A DNA stretch of 64,000 nucleotides from Agathobacter sp. (lineage in GTDB: Bacteria; Bacillota; Clostridia; Lachnospirales; Lachnospiraceae): assembly GCA_022772675.1 (NCBI GenBank), contig JALEZW010000032.1, forward strand, positions 1 to 64,000. The letters run 5' to 3'. The stretch's first letter is position 1; every line of letters begins with the position of its first letter. The position numbers and the translations under genes are program-made. Below are positions 52,135 through 60,492 of the stretch, in pieces. The notes under the pieces were generated by a model. It saw only the letters and a list, made by a program, of their open reading frames with translations, was not told the origin of the DNA and searched no databases.

Positions 52135-54000
52135 ATGAGAAAATTAGCTTTAAGTGATGAGATTTTGATGCAGGTGGAGAAGCCTGCCCGTTATATTGGA
52201 AATGAATTAAACTCTGTTGTGAAAGACACATCGCAGATTCGCTTTGCGATGTGTTTTCCTGATGTATACGAGATTGGGATGTCCCATTTGGGCATCCAGA
52301 TTCTCTACGATATGTTTAACCGGAGGGAGGATACCTGGTGTGAGCGTGTCTATTCCCCATGGCCGGATCTGCACAAGATCATGAAGGAACAAAACATTCC
52401 ACTGTTTGGACTGGAATCCCAGGAACCCATAAAGACCTTTGATTTTGTGGGTATGACCCTGCAGTACGAGATGTGTTATACCAATATTTTGCAGATACTG
52501 GATCTGGCACAGATTCCCCTTCTTTCGGCCGACAGAACCGATACGGATCCAATCGTTTTAGGAGGCGGTCCATGTTCCTATAATCCGGAGCCGGTTGCAG
52601 ATTTCTTTGACTGCTTTTATATCGGGGAAGGGGAGACACAATATAACGTCTTTTTGGATCTGTATAAGTGCATGAAAGAAAAGGGCACCTATTCCCGTAG
52701 GGCATTTCTCCATGAGGCAGCTAAGATTGAGGGAATTTATGTTCCATCCCTCTACGAGGTAAGCTATAAACCGGATGGGACCATTGAAGCCTTTACGCCG
52801 GTTTATGATGATATTCCTGTCAAAATCAGGAAACAGGTGGATATGGACCTTACCGGTTCTGTCTATCCGGAAAAGCCTGTGGTGCCATTTATTAAGGCAA
52901 CCCAGGACCGGGTGGTGCTGGAAATCCAGCGGGGCTGTATCCGGGGATGCCGGTTCTGCCAGGCAGGGATGATTTACCGACCGAACCGGGAAAAGGGAGT
53001 AGAGCGGCTCAAAGAGCTGGCAGTAAAAATGCTGGCAGCTACCGGTTATGAGGAAATCTCTTTAAGCTCTTTAAGTTCTTCCGACTATTCGGAACTTGCG
53101 GAACTGATTAATTTCCTGATTGAAGAATGCAATAAAAAGCATATTAATATCTCTCTGCCGTCCTTAAGAATCGATGCCTTCTCTCTTGATATCATGGGCA
53201 AGGTACAGGACATCAAAAAAAGCAGTCTGACCTTTGCACCGGAAGCCGGTTCCCAGCGGCTTCGAAATGTTATCAATAAAGGACTTACGGTTGACAATAT
53301 CATGAATGGAGCAAAGCAGGCCTTCGAGGGCGGCTGGAATAAGGTAAAGCTGTACTTTATGCTGGGACTTCCCACGGAGACGGAGGAAGATATGCGTGCC
53401 ATCCCAGAGCTGGCCAACGAGATTGCAGCACTCTATTACGATACGGTTCCAAAGGAAAAAAGAAACGGAAAATGCCAGATTACCATTAGTACATCCTTTT
53501 TTGTACCAAAACCCTTTACTCCGTTCCAGTGGGCGACTATGTTTGATCCCTCCGACTATCTGTCCCGGGCAAAGATTGTAAACGACCACGTTAAGGAGCA
53601 GTTAAACCATAAGAGTATCCGTTACAACTGGCATGAGGCGGATGTGACTGTGCTGGAGGGAATCCTCGCAAGAGGAGACCGGAAAATTGCAAAGGCAATT
53701 TTGTATGTGTACCAGCATGGGGGATTTTTCGATGCCTGGTCGGAATTTTTCAACTATGATCTCTGGCTTAAAGCTTTTGATGCCTGTGGAATTGACATTG
53801 ACTTTTATACCAAAAGAGAACGTAAGGAGGATGAAATTTTCCCATGGGATTTTATCGATGTGGGAGTATCCAAAGACTTTTTACTGCGGGAGTGGAAGAC
53901 CGCCCTTAGTGAGACGGTAACGCCTAACTGCAGGATGCGCTGCTCCGGCTGCGGTGCAAAACAGTTTAAAGGAGGTGTCTGCTTTGAAAATCAGAATTAA
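52135..54000 (+). CDS. Radical SAM protein, TIGR03960 type
   Basis: A 621-residue protein with an N-terminal B12-binding-like region (MCFPDVYEIGMSHLGIQILYDMFN, residues 39-62) and a radical SAM domain with the motif CIRGCRFCQAG near residue 268. SLSSLSSSDYSEL and SLPSLRIDAFS are family blocks. It ends in a cysteine-rich tail CRMRCSGCGAKQF. The substrate is unknown. The gene's last 17 bases overlap the next start; in some relatives the two are one fused protein. Confidence 0.85.
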   Translation: MRKLALSDEILMQVEKPARYIGNELNSVVKDTSQIRFAMCFPDVYEIGMSHLGIQILYDMFNRREDTWCERVYSPWPDLHKIMKEQNIPLFGLESQEPIKTFDFVGMTLQYEMCYTNILQILDLAQIPLLSADRTDTDPIVLGGGPCSYNPEPVADFFDCFYIGEGETQYNVFLDLYKCMKEKGTYSRRAFLHEAAKIEGIYVPSLYEVSYKPDGTIEAFTPVYDDIPVKIRKQVDMDLTGSVYPEKPVVPFIKATQDRVVLEIQRGCIRGCRFCQAGMIYRPNREKGVERLKELAVKMLAATGYEEISLSSLSSSDYSELAELINFLIEECNKKHINISLPSLRIDAFSLDIMGKVQDIKKSSLTFAPEAGSQRLRNVINKGLTVDNIMNGAKQAFEGGWNKVKLYFMLGLPTETEEDMRAIPELANEIAALYYDTVPKEKRNGKCQITISTSFFVPKPFTPFQWATMFDPSDYLSRAKIVNDHVKEQLNHKSIRYNWHEADVTVLEGILARGDRKIAKAILYVYQHGGFFDAWSEFFNYDLWLKAFDACGIDIDFYTKRERKEDEIFPWDFIDVGVSKDFLLREWKTALSETVTPNCRMRCSGCGAKQFKGGVCFENQN

Positions 54001-54700
54001 GTTCCGGAAATGGGGCGTGATGAAATTTATCGGGCATCTCGATATGATGCGCTATTTCCAAAAGGCAGTTCGCCGTGCCAATATTGATATCAAATATTCC
54101 GAGGGCTTTTCTCCCCACCAGATCATGTCCTTTGCGGCACCTCTCGGGGTGGGAATCACCAGTGACGGGGAATACTTTGACATAGAAGTGAATACAACCC
54201 TGTCTTCCAAAGAGGCAGTTCAGGCATTAAATAACACCATGGTGGAGGGCGTGGAAGTGGTTTCCTATGTGCAGCTTCCGGATCAGGCGAAAACAGCCAT
54301 GTCCCTTGTGACGGCTGCAGATTACACCTTAAGCTATAAGGAAGGCTGTGAGAGCCCGAGAAGCATGTCAGAATGGAAAGAGATTCTGGAAACGGAATTT
54401 TCAGGTCAGCCTGCTTTTACGATTCTGAAAAAAACAAAAAAAAGCGAGAGGGAAGTGGACTTAAAACCATTGGTCTATGATTTTCATGTAGAGGAGCAGG
54501 GGGAAAAACCTGTATTTTTCCTTCGGGTATCCACCGGAAGCACGGACAACATCAAGCCGGAGCTGGTGCTTTCCAGCATTTATGAAAGGCTGGGACTTTC
54601 CTACGATGAAAATGCCATCCAGATTCACAGGCTGGAAGTCTACGCAAGGGATGAAGCGGGGCAGCTGGTACCTCTAGATGCGCTGGGAACGGAGATTTAA
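53984..54700 (+). CDS. TIGR03936 family radical SAM-associated protein (DUF2344)
   Basis: A 238-residue protein starting with a TTG at 53984 that has AAAGGAGGTG upstream. The opening MKIRIKFRKWGVMKFIGHLDMMRYFQKAVRRANI-type segment (residues 1-34) is the family signature, followed by YSEGFSPHQIMSFAAPLGVG. It works with, or is fused to, the radical SAM protein encoded just before. Probably involved in RNA modification, but the reaction is not established. RNase E/G follows after 33 nt. Confidence 0.85.
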   Translation: MKIRIKFRKWGVMKFIGHLDMMRYFQKAVRRANIDIKYSEGFSPHQIMSFAAPLGVGITSDGEYFDIEVNTTLSSKEAVQALNNTMVEGVEVVSYVQLPDQAKTAMSLVTAADYTLSYKEGCESPRSMSEWKEILETEFSGQPAFTILKKTKKSEREVDLKPLVYDFHVEEQGEKPVFFLRVSTGSTDNIKPELVLSSIYERLGLSYDENAIQIHRLEVYARDEAGQLVPLDALGTEI

Positions 54701-54733
54701 AGACTTTTTAACAGGAAAGGGATATTTTTCTGT

Positions 54734-55927
54734 ATGAATCGAATTGTAATTACAAAAATTGAGCACCGGCAGACCCATTATACCGCCTATATGCTTTTGG
54801 ATGAGCAGCGGAAATTAAAGGAGCTGCAGGTGTTTGAGCCGGAGGAGAAAACCTTAATCGGTCATATTTATGTGGGGTACGTGGAAAAAATCGTGCCGAA
54901 TATCCAAGGTGCCTTTATCCGGATTGCGGATAAGAAAAAATGCTACCTGCCCCTTAAGGATGGGACAGCTGCCATTTATACAAGAAAGCTGTCAAAAAAG
55001 CAGGAACTCTGTGAGGGGGATGAGCTGCTCGTGCAGGTCACAAAGGATGCGGTAAAGACGAAGGATCCCGTCGTAAGCACCAGACTGACGCTGCACGGGC
55101 ATTATTGTTTTCTGACCACGGAGAATACAAAGCTTGGAGTCTCCAAAAAGATTCCCGGGGAACAGGCAGAACCTCTTCGCATTCTGGCAGAGACCTTGTG
55201 TAAGGATCACGAGAGGGAAGGATATGGGCTGGTATTTCGAACAAACGCCGGGGCTGCTGCAGAGGATGCCCTGAAAGCGGATGTAAAGGAAATTCTCGGA
55301 CAGTACCGTGCCCTGATGACTGCCGGACTTTGTGGCAGACCGGGAGATCTGGTATATCGTGACATGCCCGGATATCTGTCGCGGCTTAAGTCCGTGGCTT
55401 TTGATGAGGTAGATCAGGTGCTGACGGACTGTGAGGATCTGTATCAGGAAATTTCCTCTTATCTTCCACAGCTTTCTGTCAATGGAAAGCTGAAATATTA
55501 TGAGGATTCCTCTATCAGCCTTGCCACCCTTTACAGTATCCGGAAAAATATGGAGGAGCTGCTGGCAAAACGTGTCTGGCTGGCCTCCGGTGCCAATATC
55601 ATTATAGAATCCCTGGAAACACTGACTGTCATTGATGTCAACAGCGGAAAGAACCAGTCCAGGAAGCCGGAGACACTTTTTCATATCAATGTGGAAGCTG
55701 CAAAAGAAATTGCAAGACAGATACGGCTCCGTAACATCTCGGGAATGATCATCATTGATTTTATCAACATGAAAACCGAGGCACAGCAGAAGGAACTCGT
55801 CCGTGTCATCAAACAGGAACTGGCAAATGACCCCGTTCCCGCAAGATTTGTGGATATCACGAAATTAGGGCTGGTGGAACTGACCCGGAAGAAAGGGTAT
55901 AAATCCCTGCGGGAAATCCTCGTCTGA
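54734..55927 (+). CDS. Ribonuclease E/G family protein
   Basis: A 397-residue endoribonuclease. An S1 domain lies near the N-terminus (about residues 35-110), followed by the 5'-sensor and DNase I-like catalytic parts. Catalytic Asp residues lie in LTVIDVNSGKN and IIIDFINMK. The protein ends at VELTRKKGYKSLREILV, so the CPxCxG zinc-link and the small domain that hold the tetramer of the E. coli enzymes together are absent. It may act as a monomer or dimer. RNase E/G next to rplU is a common order; here they are separated by a 4.2-kb insertion. Confidence 0.88.
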   Translation: MNRIVITKIEHRQTHYTAYMLLDEQRKLKELQVFEPEEKTLIGHIYVGYVEKIVPNIQGAFIRIADKKKCYLPLKDGTAAIYTRKLSKKQELCEGDELLVQVTKDAVKTKDPVVSTRLTLHGHYCFLTTENTKLGVSKKIPGEQAEPLRILAETLCKDHEREGYGLVFRTNAGAAAEDALKADVKEILGQYRALMTAGLCGRPGDLVYRDMPGYLSRLKSVAFDEVDQVLTDCEDLYQEISSYLPQLSVNGKLKYYEDSSISLATLYSIRKNMEELLAKRVWLASGANIIIESLETLTVIDVNSGKNQSRKPETLFHINVEAAKEIARQIRLRNISGMIIIDFINMKTEAQQKELVRVIKQELANDPVPARFVDITKLGLVELTRKKGYKSLREILV

Positions 55928-56102
55928 CGATATTTATTAATCGAATGGAGAAATTGCAATGTTAAATTTAGTATTCCAGAAAAAAAACAGTTTACACATC
56001 TGGAGTAAAAAGAATACAACGCAGCGATAATACAGAAATCATGACGAATAATCAAATAAAAGTGCGAAGGTGATTTAAGGGTCAAACGAAGGAGGATGCC
56101 AT

Positions 56103-56897
56103 ATGGCCGGCAGCAAAGTAAAAAAAATCATCTGTAATTCCTGTGGGGCGGAATTTGAGGATATACTGCCCGAGTGTCCCTACTGTGGGACTATGAACTA
56201 CAAGGGTGCAGAGATGGAATATTTCGGCAGACTGGAAGAGGTGAGAAGCGACATGGAACAGCTCGGCAGTGTGCCGGAGCAGGAGACAAGAAGTGAACTG
56301 AAAAAGCAGAGAAAATGGATTCTGAAGCTGGTGCTTCTTTTGGCGGTGGCAGCCGTTCTGCTTTTTCTGGGAATGAAGTGGAGGGAGTTCAGATACTCCG
56401 ATCAACGGGATTCCAAGGCAGATTATGCATGGCAGAAGAAAAATTTCCCTATTCTGGATCAGCTGTATAAAGAAGAAAATTATGATAAACTGCTGGATGC
56501 TTATGTTGAGGCAGTAAAGGAAAATAAACCAATCGATTTGTGGGAACACTATGATTTCTGCTTGAAGATGGTTTACTGCCGGGATACTTTGGAACTCCTG
56601 GAACGTGAAAAAGGCGGGGAAACCCTCTCGAAAAACGATGAAATCTGTCTGCTGGATAATTACTGGATTCTGAAAGGAATTCCCTACGGAGCGGATTTGA
56701 CGAAGGATGAAGAGGAACGGCTGGATGATTCCGTGAAGGAAGTGCTGGGATGTCTGGAAGACAGATGGGATTTCCCGGAAGAAACCAGGAAGGAATTTGA
56801 AAGGCAGATCCGGAAGCAGAACGGATACCCGGACTATGATTATTGTGAGGAGTATATAAAACAGTGGATGAAGGGAGGAAAGAAGCATGAAATGTAA
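56103..56897 (+). CDS. Zinc-ribbon membrane protein 1, unknown function
   Basis: A 264-residue protein. A zinc ribbon at the N-terminus has Cys11, Cys14, Cys25 and Cys28 (CNSCG and CPYCG), then a charged segment and one membrane helix at about residues 72-92. The C-terminal 170 residues are acidic and aromatic-rich, lie outside or inside depending on topology, and match no domain I recognise. AAGGAGG lies eight bases before the ATG at 56103. It overlaps the next gene by 11 nt. First gene of a cassette with no relation to the neighbouring housekeeping genes. Confidence 0.75.
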   Translation: MAGSKVKKIICNSCGAEFEDILPECPYCGTMNYKGAEMEYFGRLEEVRSDMEQLGSVPEQETRSELKKQRKWILKLVLLLAVAAVLLFLGMKWREFRYSDQRDSKADYAWQKKNFPILDQLYKEENYDKLLDAYVEAVKENKPIDLWEHYDFCLKMVYCRDTLELLEREKGGETLSKNDEICLLDNYWILKGIPYGADLTKDEEERLDDSVKEVLGCLEDRWDFPEETRKEFERQIRKQNGYPDYDYCEEYIKQWMKGGKKHEM

Positions 56898-57648
56898 GCA
56901 TTGTGGAGGAAATCTGTCGCTGGAGGATGCCTTCTGTCTTCATTGCGGACACCTCAATGAAGACGTCAGACAGTACGTGGCAGAAATGGAACGGTATCAG
57001 GACAATTTTGAGGATACCAGAGAAGATGTATATACTGTGACCAGAAAATTCAGCGGGATAACCGCAAGAGCCGTAATCATAGCAATCCTTACGGTGCTGT
57101 GTCTGGTATTTTTTCTGATGTCAGAAAACTGGTGGAGTATCAGAAGGAGTATGATTCAGGCAGAATCTAAAGTACAGGCCCAAAGCTATAAGGAACAGAT
57201 GATTCAGTATCTGGAGAATGAGGAGTATCAGGATTTTGTTGCCTTTTGCAACTTACATTATATTCATTACTACGAGGATGATTATGCAGAGTACGGACCG
57301 GTCATGCAGGCTGCCTCGTATTATGAATATACCTCTAATGCAATCATGAATTTGACAACTTCCACCAGTCAGGACATGATGAATACCTATATTTCTGATC
57401 TGGTGGAGTATTACTGCTTTTGTGAAAAAGCGGAGAAAATGGACGAATATCAGGCAGATACCAAGCTGGGGGATTTATCACGGAAATCCATTGCACAGAT
57501 GGATGCGAATATCAAAGCAATGCTTCGCGCTTACTTAGGGTTTACCGAAGAGGAGGCAGAGGATTTCCTTGGTATGCGCAAGTCCGAAAAAATGTTGATT
57601 CTGGAACAGAAATGTGAGGAGATGGGGTATGGAAAAACCAATGAATAA
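56887..57648 (+). CDS. Zinc-ribbon membrane protein 2, unknown function
   Basis: A 253-residue protein with the same layout as its neighbour: a zinc ribbon (Cys3, Cys6, Cys17, Cys20: CKHCG and CLHCG), a linker, one membrane helix at about residues 58-78, and an acidic, Tyr-rich C-terminal domain of 170 residues. A GGAGG site precedes the ATG, which overlaps the upstream gene by 11 nt. The shared layout suggests the two arose by duplication or work as partners. Function unknown. Confidence 0.75.
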   Translation: MKCKHCGGNLSLEDAFCLHCGHLNEDVRQYVAEMERYQDNFEDTREDVYTVTRKFSGITARAVIIAILTVLCLVFFLMSENWWSIRRSMIQAESKVQAQSYKEQMIQYLENEEYQDFVAFCNLHYIHYYEDDYAEYGPVMQAASYYEYTSNAIMNLTTSTSQDMMNTYISDLVEYYCFCEKAEKMDEYQADTKLGDLSRKSIAQMDANIKAMLRAYLGFTEEEAEDFLGMRKSEKMLILEQKCEEMGYGKTNE

Positions 57649-58069
57649 TAAAACAAGAACCAGAAAACAAAGTGCTGTCCTGATGGTGATGAATGTGGTC
57701 ATTGTGATCCTCTGTGTTGGTACTTTCCTATGTGGAATCAGGCTGATTAGAGAAATCCGGTTTGCCAGTGGTGAAAAGTATAATGCAGAAACAATGGAAA
57801 ACTTTATTCGCTATGATAGCTATGATATTTTGTCACAATCCTATCATATAAACCAGGTGCAGAATGTTAAGGCAGACGCGAATATGAAGGAATGCTATGG
57901 CGTTGCGAAGTACTACGATGCTGCAGTGATGTACAAAGCCTATGAGACAGTGGGGGATGAGAACCGCGCAGCTTCTGAGAAACAGGCGATGGATGCTGCA
58001 TATCAGGAAATGGGAGAATGGAGAATCACGGCGGATACTATCAACAAACAACTGGGTATCAAGGATTGA
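57629..58069 (+). CDS. Membrane-anchored protein, unknown function
   Basis: A 146-residue protein with one membrane helix (about residues 14-38) and a helical, acidic extracytoplasmic or cytoplasmic domain with repeated Tyr/Asp (FIRYDSYDILSQSYHIN). It has no zinc ribbon, but its soluble part resembles the size and composition of the C-terminal domains of the two preceding genes. The ATG at 57629 follows GGAGATGGGG; it overlaps the upstream gene by 20 nt, so the three genes are one operon. Confidence 0.7.
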   Translation: MEKPMNNKTRTRKQSAVLMVMNVVIVILCVGTFLCGIRLIREIRFASGEKYNAETMENFIRYDSYDILSQSYHINQVQNVKADANMKECYGVAKYYDAAVMYKAYETVGDENRAASEKQAMDAAYQEMGEWRITADTINKQLGIKD

Positions 58070-58314
58070 AATTTATCCAAGTTTCGTGTGTTAGGTCCCA
58101 GTACTGCTTGATGGAATAGATACATTGAAAATAATCCATATAATTTATATCTTGAAACAATATAAAACTCTTGTTAATGTATTTCTATAAAAAGGTGCTG
58201 CCGATACCTTGCTTGGATCCTATGGAGGAATACACGCTGGCGTGCTAAATAAACGTGGTTAGTAGACAGAACAAGAATACTTTAACGCATAACAGTAATT
58301 TGGGAGGTAATCGC

Positions 58315-58557
58315 ATGCCAGAGAATAAAATGCAAGTACACAGCGACGAGTATAATGTGGACGGAGATTTTTGGCTCGCTGCTGATGGATGTTATCGTGT
58401 AGAAGTGATAGTGGGTGGGAAAAGGTACACTAGAACGCTTGACAAAGAAAACATTGTTCCGGAAAGGTATGTACCGGATTACGCATGGATGAAATTGGAT
58501 GATTTATACTCTGACATACTTTTAGGTATTGCTGAGGAGGTTGGGTATGATATATGA
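58315..58557 (+). CDS. Small protein preceding HipA-like kinase
   Basis: An 80-residue acidic protein, starting MPENKMQVHSDEYNVDGDFW. It has no clear helix-turn-helix and no membrane helix; a short beta-rich segment (YRVEVIVGGKRYTRTL) is the main feature. GGGAGG lies eight bases before the ATG at 58315. It overlaps the kinase gene by 11 nt, so translation is coupled. By position it could be an antitoxin or accessory of the kinase, but nothing in the sequence proves this. I do not recognise the family. Confidence 0.65.
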   Translation: MPENKMQVHSDEYNVDGDFWLAADGCYRVEVIVGGKRYTRTLDKENIVPERYVPDYAWMKLDDLYSDILLGIAEEVGYDI

Positions 58558-59749
58558 ATTAATGCGGAAAAACGACTCAGTTATGCTACTGGATTTTTCA
58601 TCGTCTGGTGATATAAACAAAGTTGGTAAAATACTGAATGCAGAATTACTTCCATTGCAGGATCGCGTTTCACACAGAGGAATTGTCAGCTGGTGGAGGG
58701 ACCGTGCAATTCCTATCAAGCAGGGAAGCATTAAGCAAATGTTGTTAACCAATGGAGTTCAGACACCGGAAATGTTTTTGTTTAAAAATCTGGGTCTATC
58801 TTTAACAGATTACTATTGGGTAAGACCGCTTGGTGCCAGGATACTGTGGGAACAGGTAAACCTCTTTAACAATGATTTTAAGGAGAACTTACTCCTAGGC
58901 AATTTGAAATTACAGCACAATTCTAATGACAGTTTGGAGTATCAACCAAACTCTTCATTACAGGGAAATCTTGAAAAAACATGGATAATAGACAATGGCA
59001 TACGAAAACTTGTAAAAGGAAATCATGCAGAGCTATCCAGTGAAAGTATCAATGAGGTGCTTATTTCAGAAGCAATCAAGGCACAGGGGAAGCAGGCTGC
59101 TACGTATGATTTACTGCATGTTAAAGGGAAGCCATACGACTATGGATGCATATCACCTATGTTTACATCTCTTTCTTTAGAGCTTGTGTCAGCTTATGCG
59201 GTTATTACATCAGAAGTGAAGGAGAACCATGTGTCAAGTTATGAGCATTTTATAAGTGTATGCTCTAATAATGGTTTAGACAGGGACATTGTTCGAGAGT
59301 ATCTAGAATTTGAGATACAAATGGACTTTATTTTTTCAAACAGAGACAGGCATCTTACAAATATATCTGTGCTGCGTGATGCTGATACATTGCAATTTGT
59401 TTCAATGGCACCAATTTATGATTCGGGTAAAAGTATGATGTTTGAAAAAGATATCAAGGAAGTGACAGATAAATTACTCTTAAGCCAGCCAGCCATCGGA
59501 TTTGCAAATTCTGAGTTAAAGCTGTTAGACTTGGTGCAGAACCGGAAACTGGTTAATATTGATTTGTTGCCATCTCCGGAAAGAGTTGTGGAGCTTTATT
59601 CAAAAGATTCACAGGTGACAGAGGATCGCATTAAATTTGTGAAGGATGTCTATGAAAGAAAAATAGATTTGTATGACAGATTTCAGCATGGTGCAGATTT
59701 AAATAAGTTAAAATTTGCCAAGGCATACACAGTTAAGTGTACGTTATGA
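58547..59749 (+). CDS. HipA-like kinase domain protein
   Basis: A 400-residue protein with the kinase motifs of the HipA/CtkA group. The catalytic loop is SNRDRHLTN, with Asn265, Asp267, His269 and Asn272; the metal-binding Asp292 lies in IYDSGKS. An N-terminal block WWRDRAIPIKQGSIKQML and the lysine-containing KTWIIDNGIRKLVKG with NEVLISEAI fit the ATP-binding lobe. HipA kinases phosphorylate proteins such as tRNA synthetases and act as toxins when unchecked. The ATG at 58547 follows GAGGAGG by six bases. The usual HTH-type HipB partner is not adjacent; small ORFs lie on both sides. More AT-rich than its neighbours, which suggests acquisition. Confidence 0.72.
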   Translation: MIYELMRKNDSVMLLDFSSSGDINKVGKILNAELLPLQDRVSHRGIVSWWRDRAIPIKQGSIKQMLLTNGVQTPEMFLFKNLGLSLTDYYWVRPLGARILWEQVNLFNNDFKENLLLGNLKLQHNSNDSLEYQPNSSLQGNLEKTWIIDNGIRKLVKGNHAELSSESINEVLISEAIKAQGKQAATYDLLHVKGKPYDYGCISPMFTSLSLELVSAYAVITSEVKENHVSSYEHFISVCSNNGLDRDIVREYLEFEIQMDFIFSNRDRHLTNISVLRDADTLQFVSMAPIYDSGKSMMFEKDIKEVTDKLLLSQPAIGFANSELKLLDLVQNRKLVNIDLLPSPERVVELYSKDSQVTEDRIKFVKDVYERKIDLYDRFQHGADLNKLKFAKAYTVKCTL

Positions 59750-59783
59750 AAAAGAAAATTCAGACTTAGGAGGCGAAAACATA

Positions 59784-60092
59784 ATGATCACAGAGACTGA
59801 AGCAATTAATAGTGGTGTTTTGATGGATACAGTGAAAGTGTGCAAAGAGATTCGTAAACTTGCAAATCTTGATCGTATTGTTTTCGACGAATCAGTTCAT
59901 TATAGCGGAATTAACAAGCATTTATTTTCTTATATAAATTATTGTGGTTTAGATCCTAAGTCATATATAAAAGAGTATTTATCCAACTTGCAGCCATTTA
60001 TGCTGGAGCGTTTTCCGGCGAAACTGGAGCAATCAAATAAAAAACTGAAAAAAGTGTTGACGCCAGGCTTCTCTTGTGCTACTATACTCTAG
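59784..60092 (+). CDS. Small protein after the HipA-like kinase, probably truncated
   Basis: A 102-residue protein with AGGAGG nine bases before the ATG at 59784. The helical region [20 protein letters not shown] and then [13 protein letters not shown] looks like an internal part of a larger domain. The last 12 codons lie on the rplU promoter (-35 at 60057, -10 at 60080), so the C-terminus is probably host sequence joined to the cassette when its original end was lost. It may be a partner of the kinase. Function unknown. Confidence 0.6.
   Translation: MITETEAINSGVLMDTVKVCKEIRKLANLDRIVFDESVHYSGINKHLFSYINYCGLDPKSYIKEYLSNLQPFMLERFPAKLEQSNKKLKKVLTPGFSCATIL
60057..60085 (+). promoter_or_regulatory. 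Promoter of rplU-prp-rpmA
   Basis: TTGACG (60057-60062) and TACTAT (60080-60085) with exactly 17 bp spacing, inside the 3' end of the preceding ORF. Transcription would start near 60092. Confidence 0.65.
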
Positions 60093-60166
60093 TATGCCGC
60101 ACAGTGAGGTACAAGTCTGCGATGCAGCACCGTAACTGGCGAGTAATGATAAATAGGAGGTGCCAT
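60092..60166 (+). ncRNA. Candidate ribosomal protein L21 leader
   Basis: A 75-nt leader before rplU that folds into nested stems: GCC/GGC (60096-60098 with 60138-60140), GGT/ACC (60108-60110 with 60129-60131) and CTGC/GCAG (60117-60120 with 60124-60127). GCACC at 60127-60131 is also complementary to GGTGC at the ribosome site (60159-60163), which gives a possible on/off switch. Firmicute L21 leaders are known autoregulatory elements; that this is one is an inference from position and fold. Confidence 0.5.
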
Positions 60167-60475
60167 ATGTACGCAATTATAGCAACAGGTGGTAAACAGT
60201 ACAAAGTATCCGAAGGCGATATCATTACCATTGAAAAGCTTGGAGTTGATGCTGGTGAGAAGGTTACTTTTGATCAGGTATTAGCAGTATCCGGAGATGA
60301 TTTAAAGGTTGGTAATCCAACTGTAGCCGGAGCAACTGTTGAGGCTTCTGTAGTAAAAGAAGGCAGAGCTAAGAAAGTAATCGTTTACAAGTATAAGAGA
60401 AAAACCGGTTATCACAAGAAGAACGGACACAGACAGGCGTTCACCCAGGTTAAGATTGAAAAGATTAATGGATAA
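60167..60475 (+). CDS. rplU: 50S ribosomal protein L21
   Basis: A 102-residue ribosomal protein that starts [18 protein letters not shown] and ends with [21 protein letters not shown], both diagnostic. The ATG at 60167 follows AGGAGG; the open frame upstream to 60074 is leader. First gene of the rplU-prp-rpmA operon. Confidence 0.97.
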   Translation: MYAIIATGGKQYKVSEGDIITIEKLGVDAGEKVTFDQVLAVSGDDLKVGNPTVAGATVEASVVKEGRAKKVIVYKYKRKTGYHKKNGHRQAFTQVKIEKING

Positions 60476-60492
60476 TCGATAGGAATTGTTAT

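Noticed and set aside
56449-56952. A 167-codon open frame on the - strand in the accessory region
   Set aside because: Antisense to the first zinc-ribbon gene and rich in Ser/Pro/His; no start signal, so treated as a shadow.
58070-58314. Possible tRNA, attachment site or small gene in the AT-rich gap before the kinase cassette
   Set aside because: No cloverleaf, no direct repeat with the other end of the insertion and no ORF with a ribosome site could be made out.
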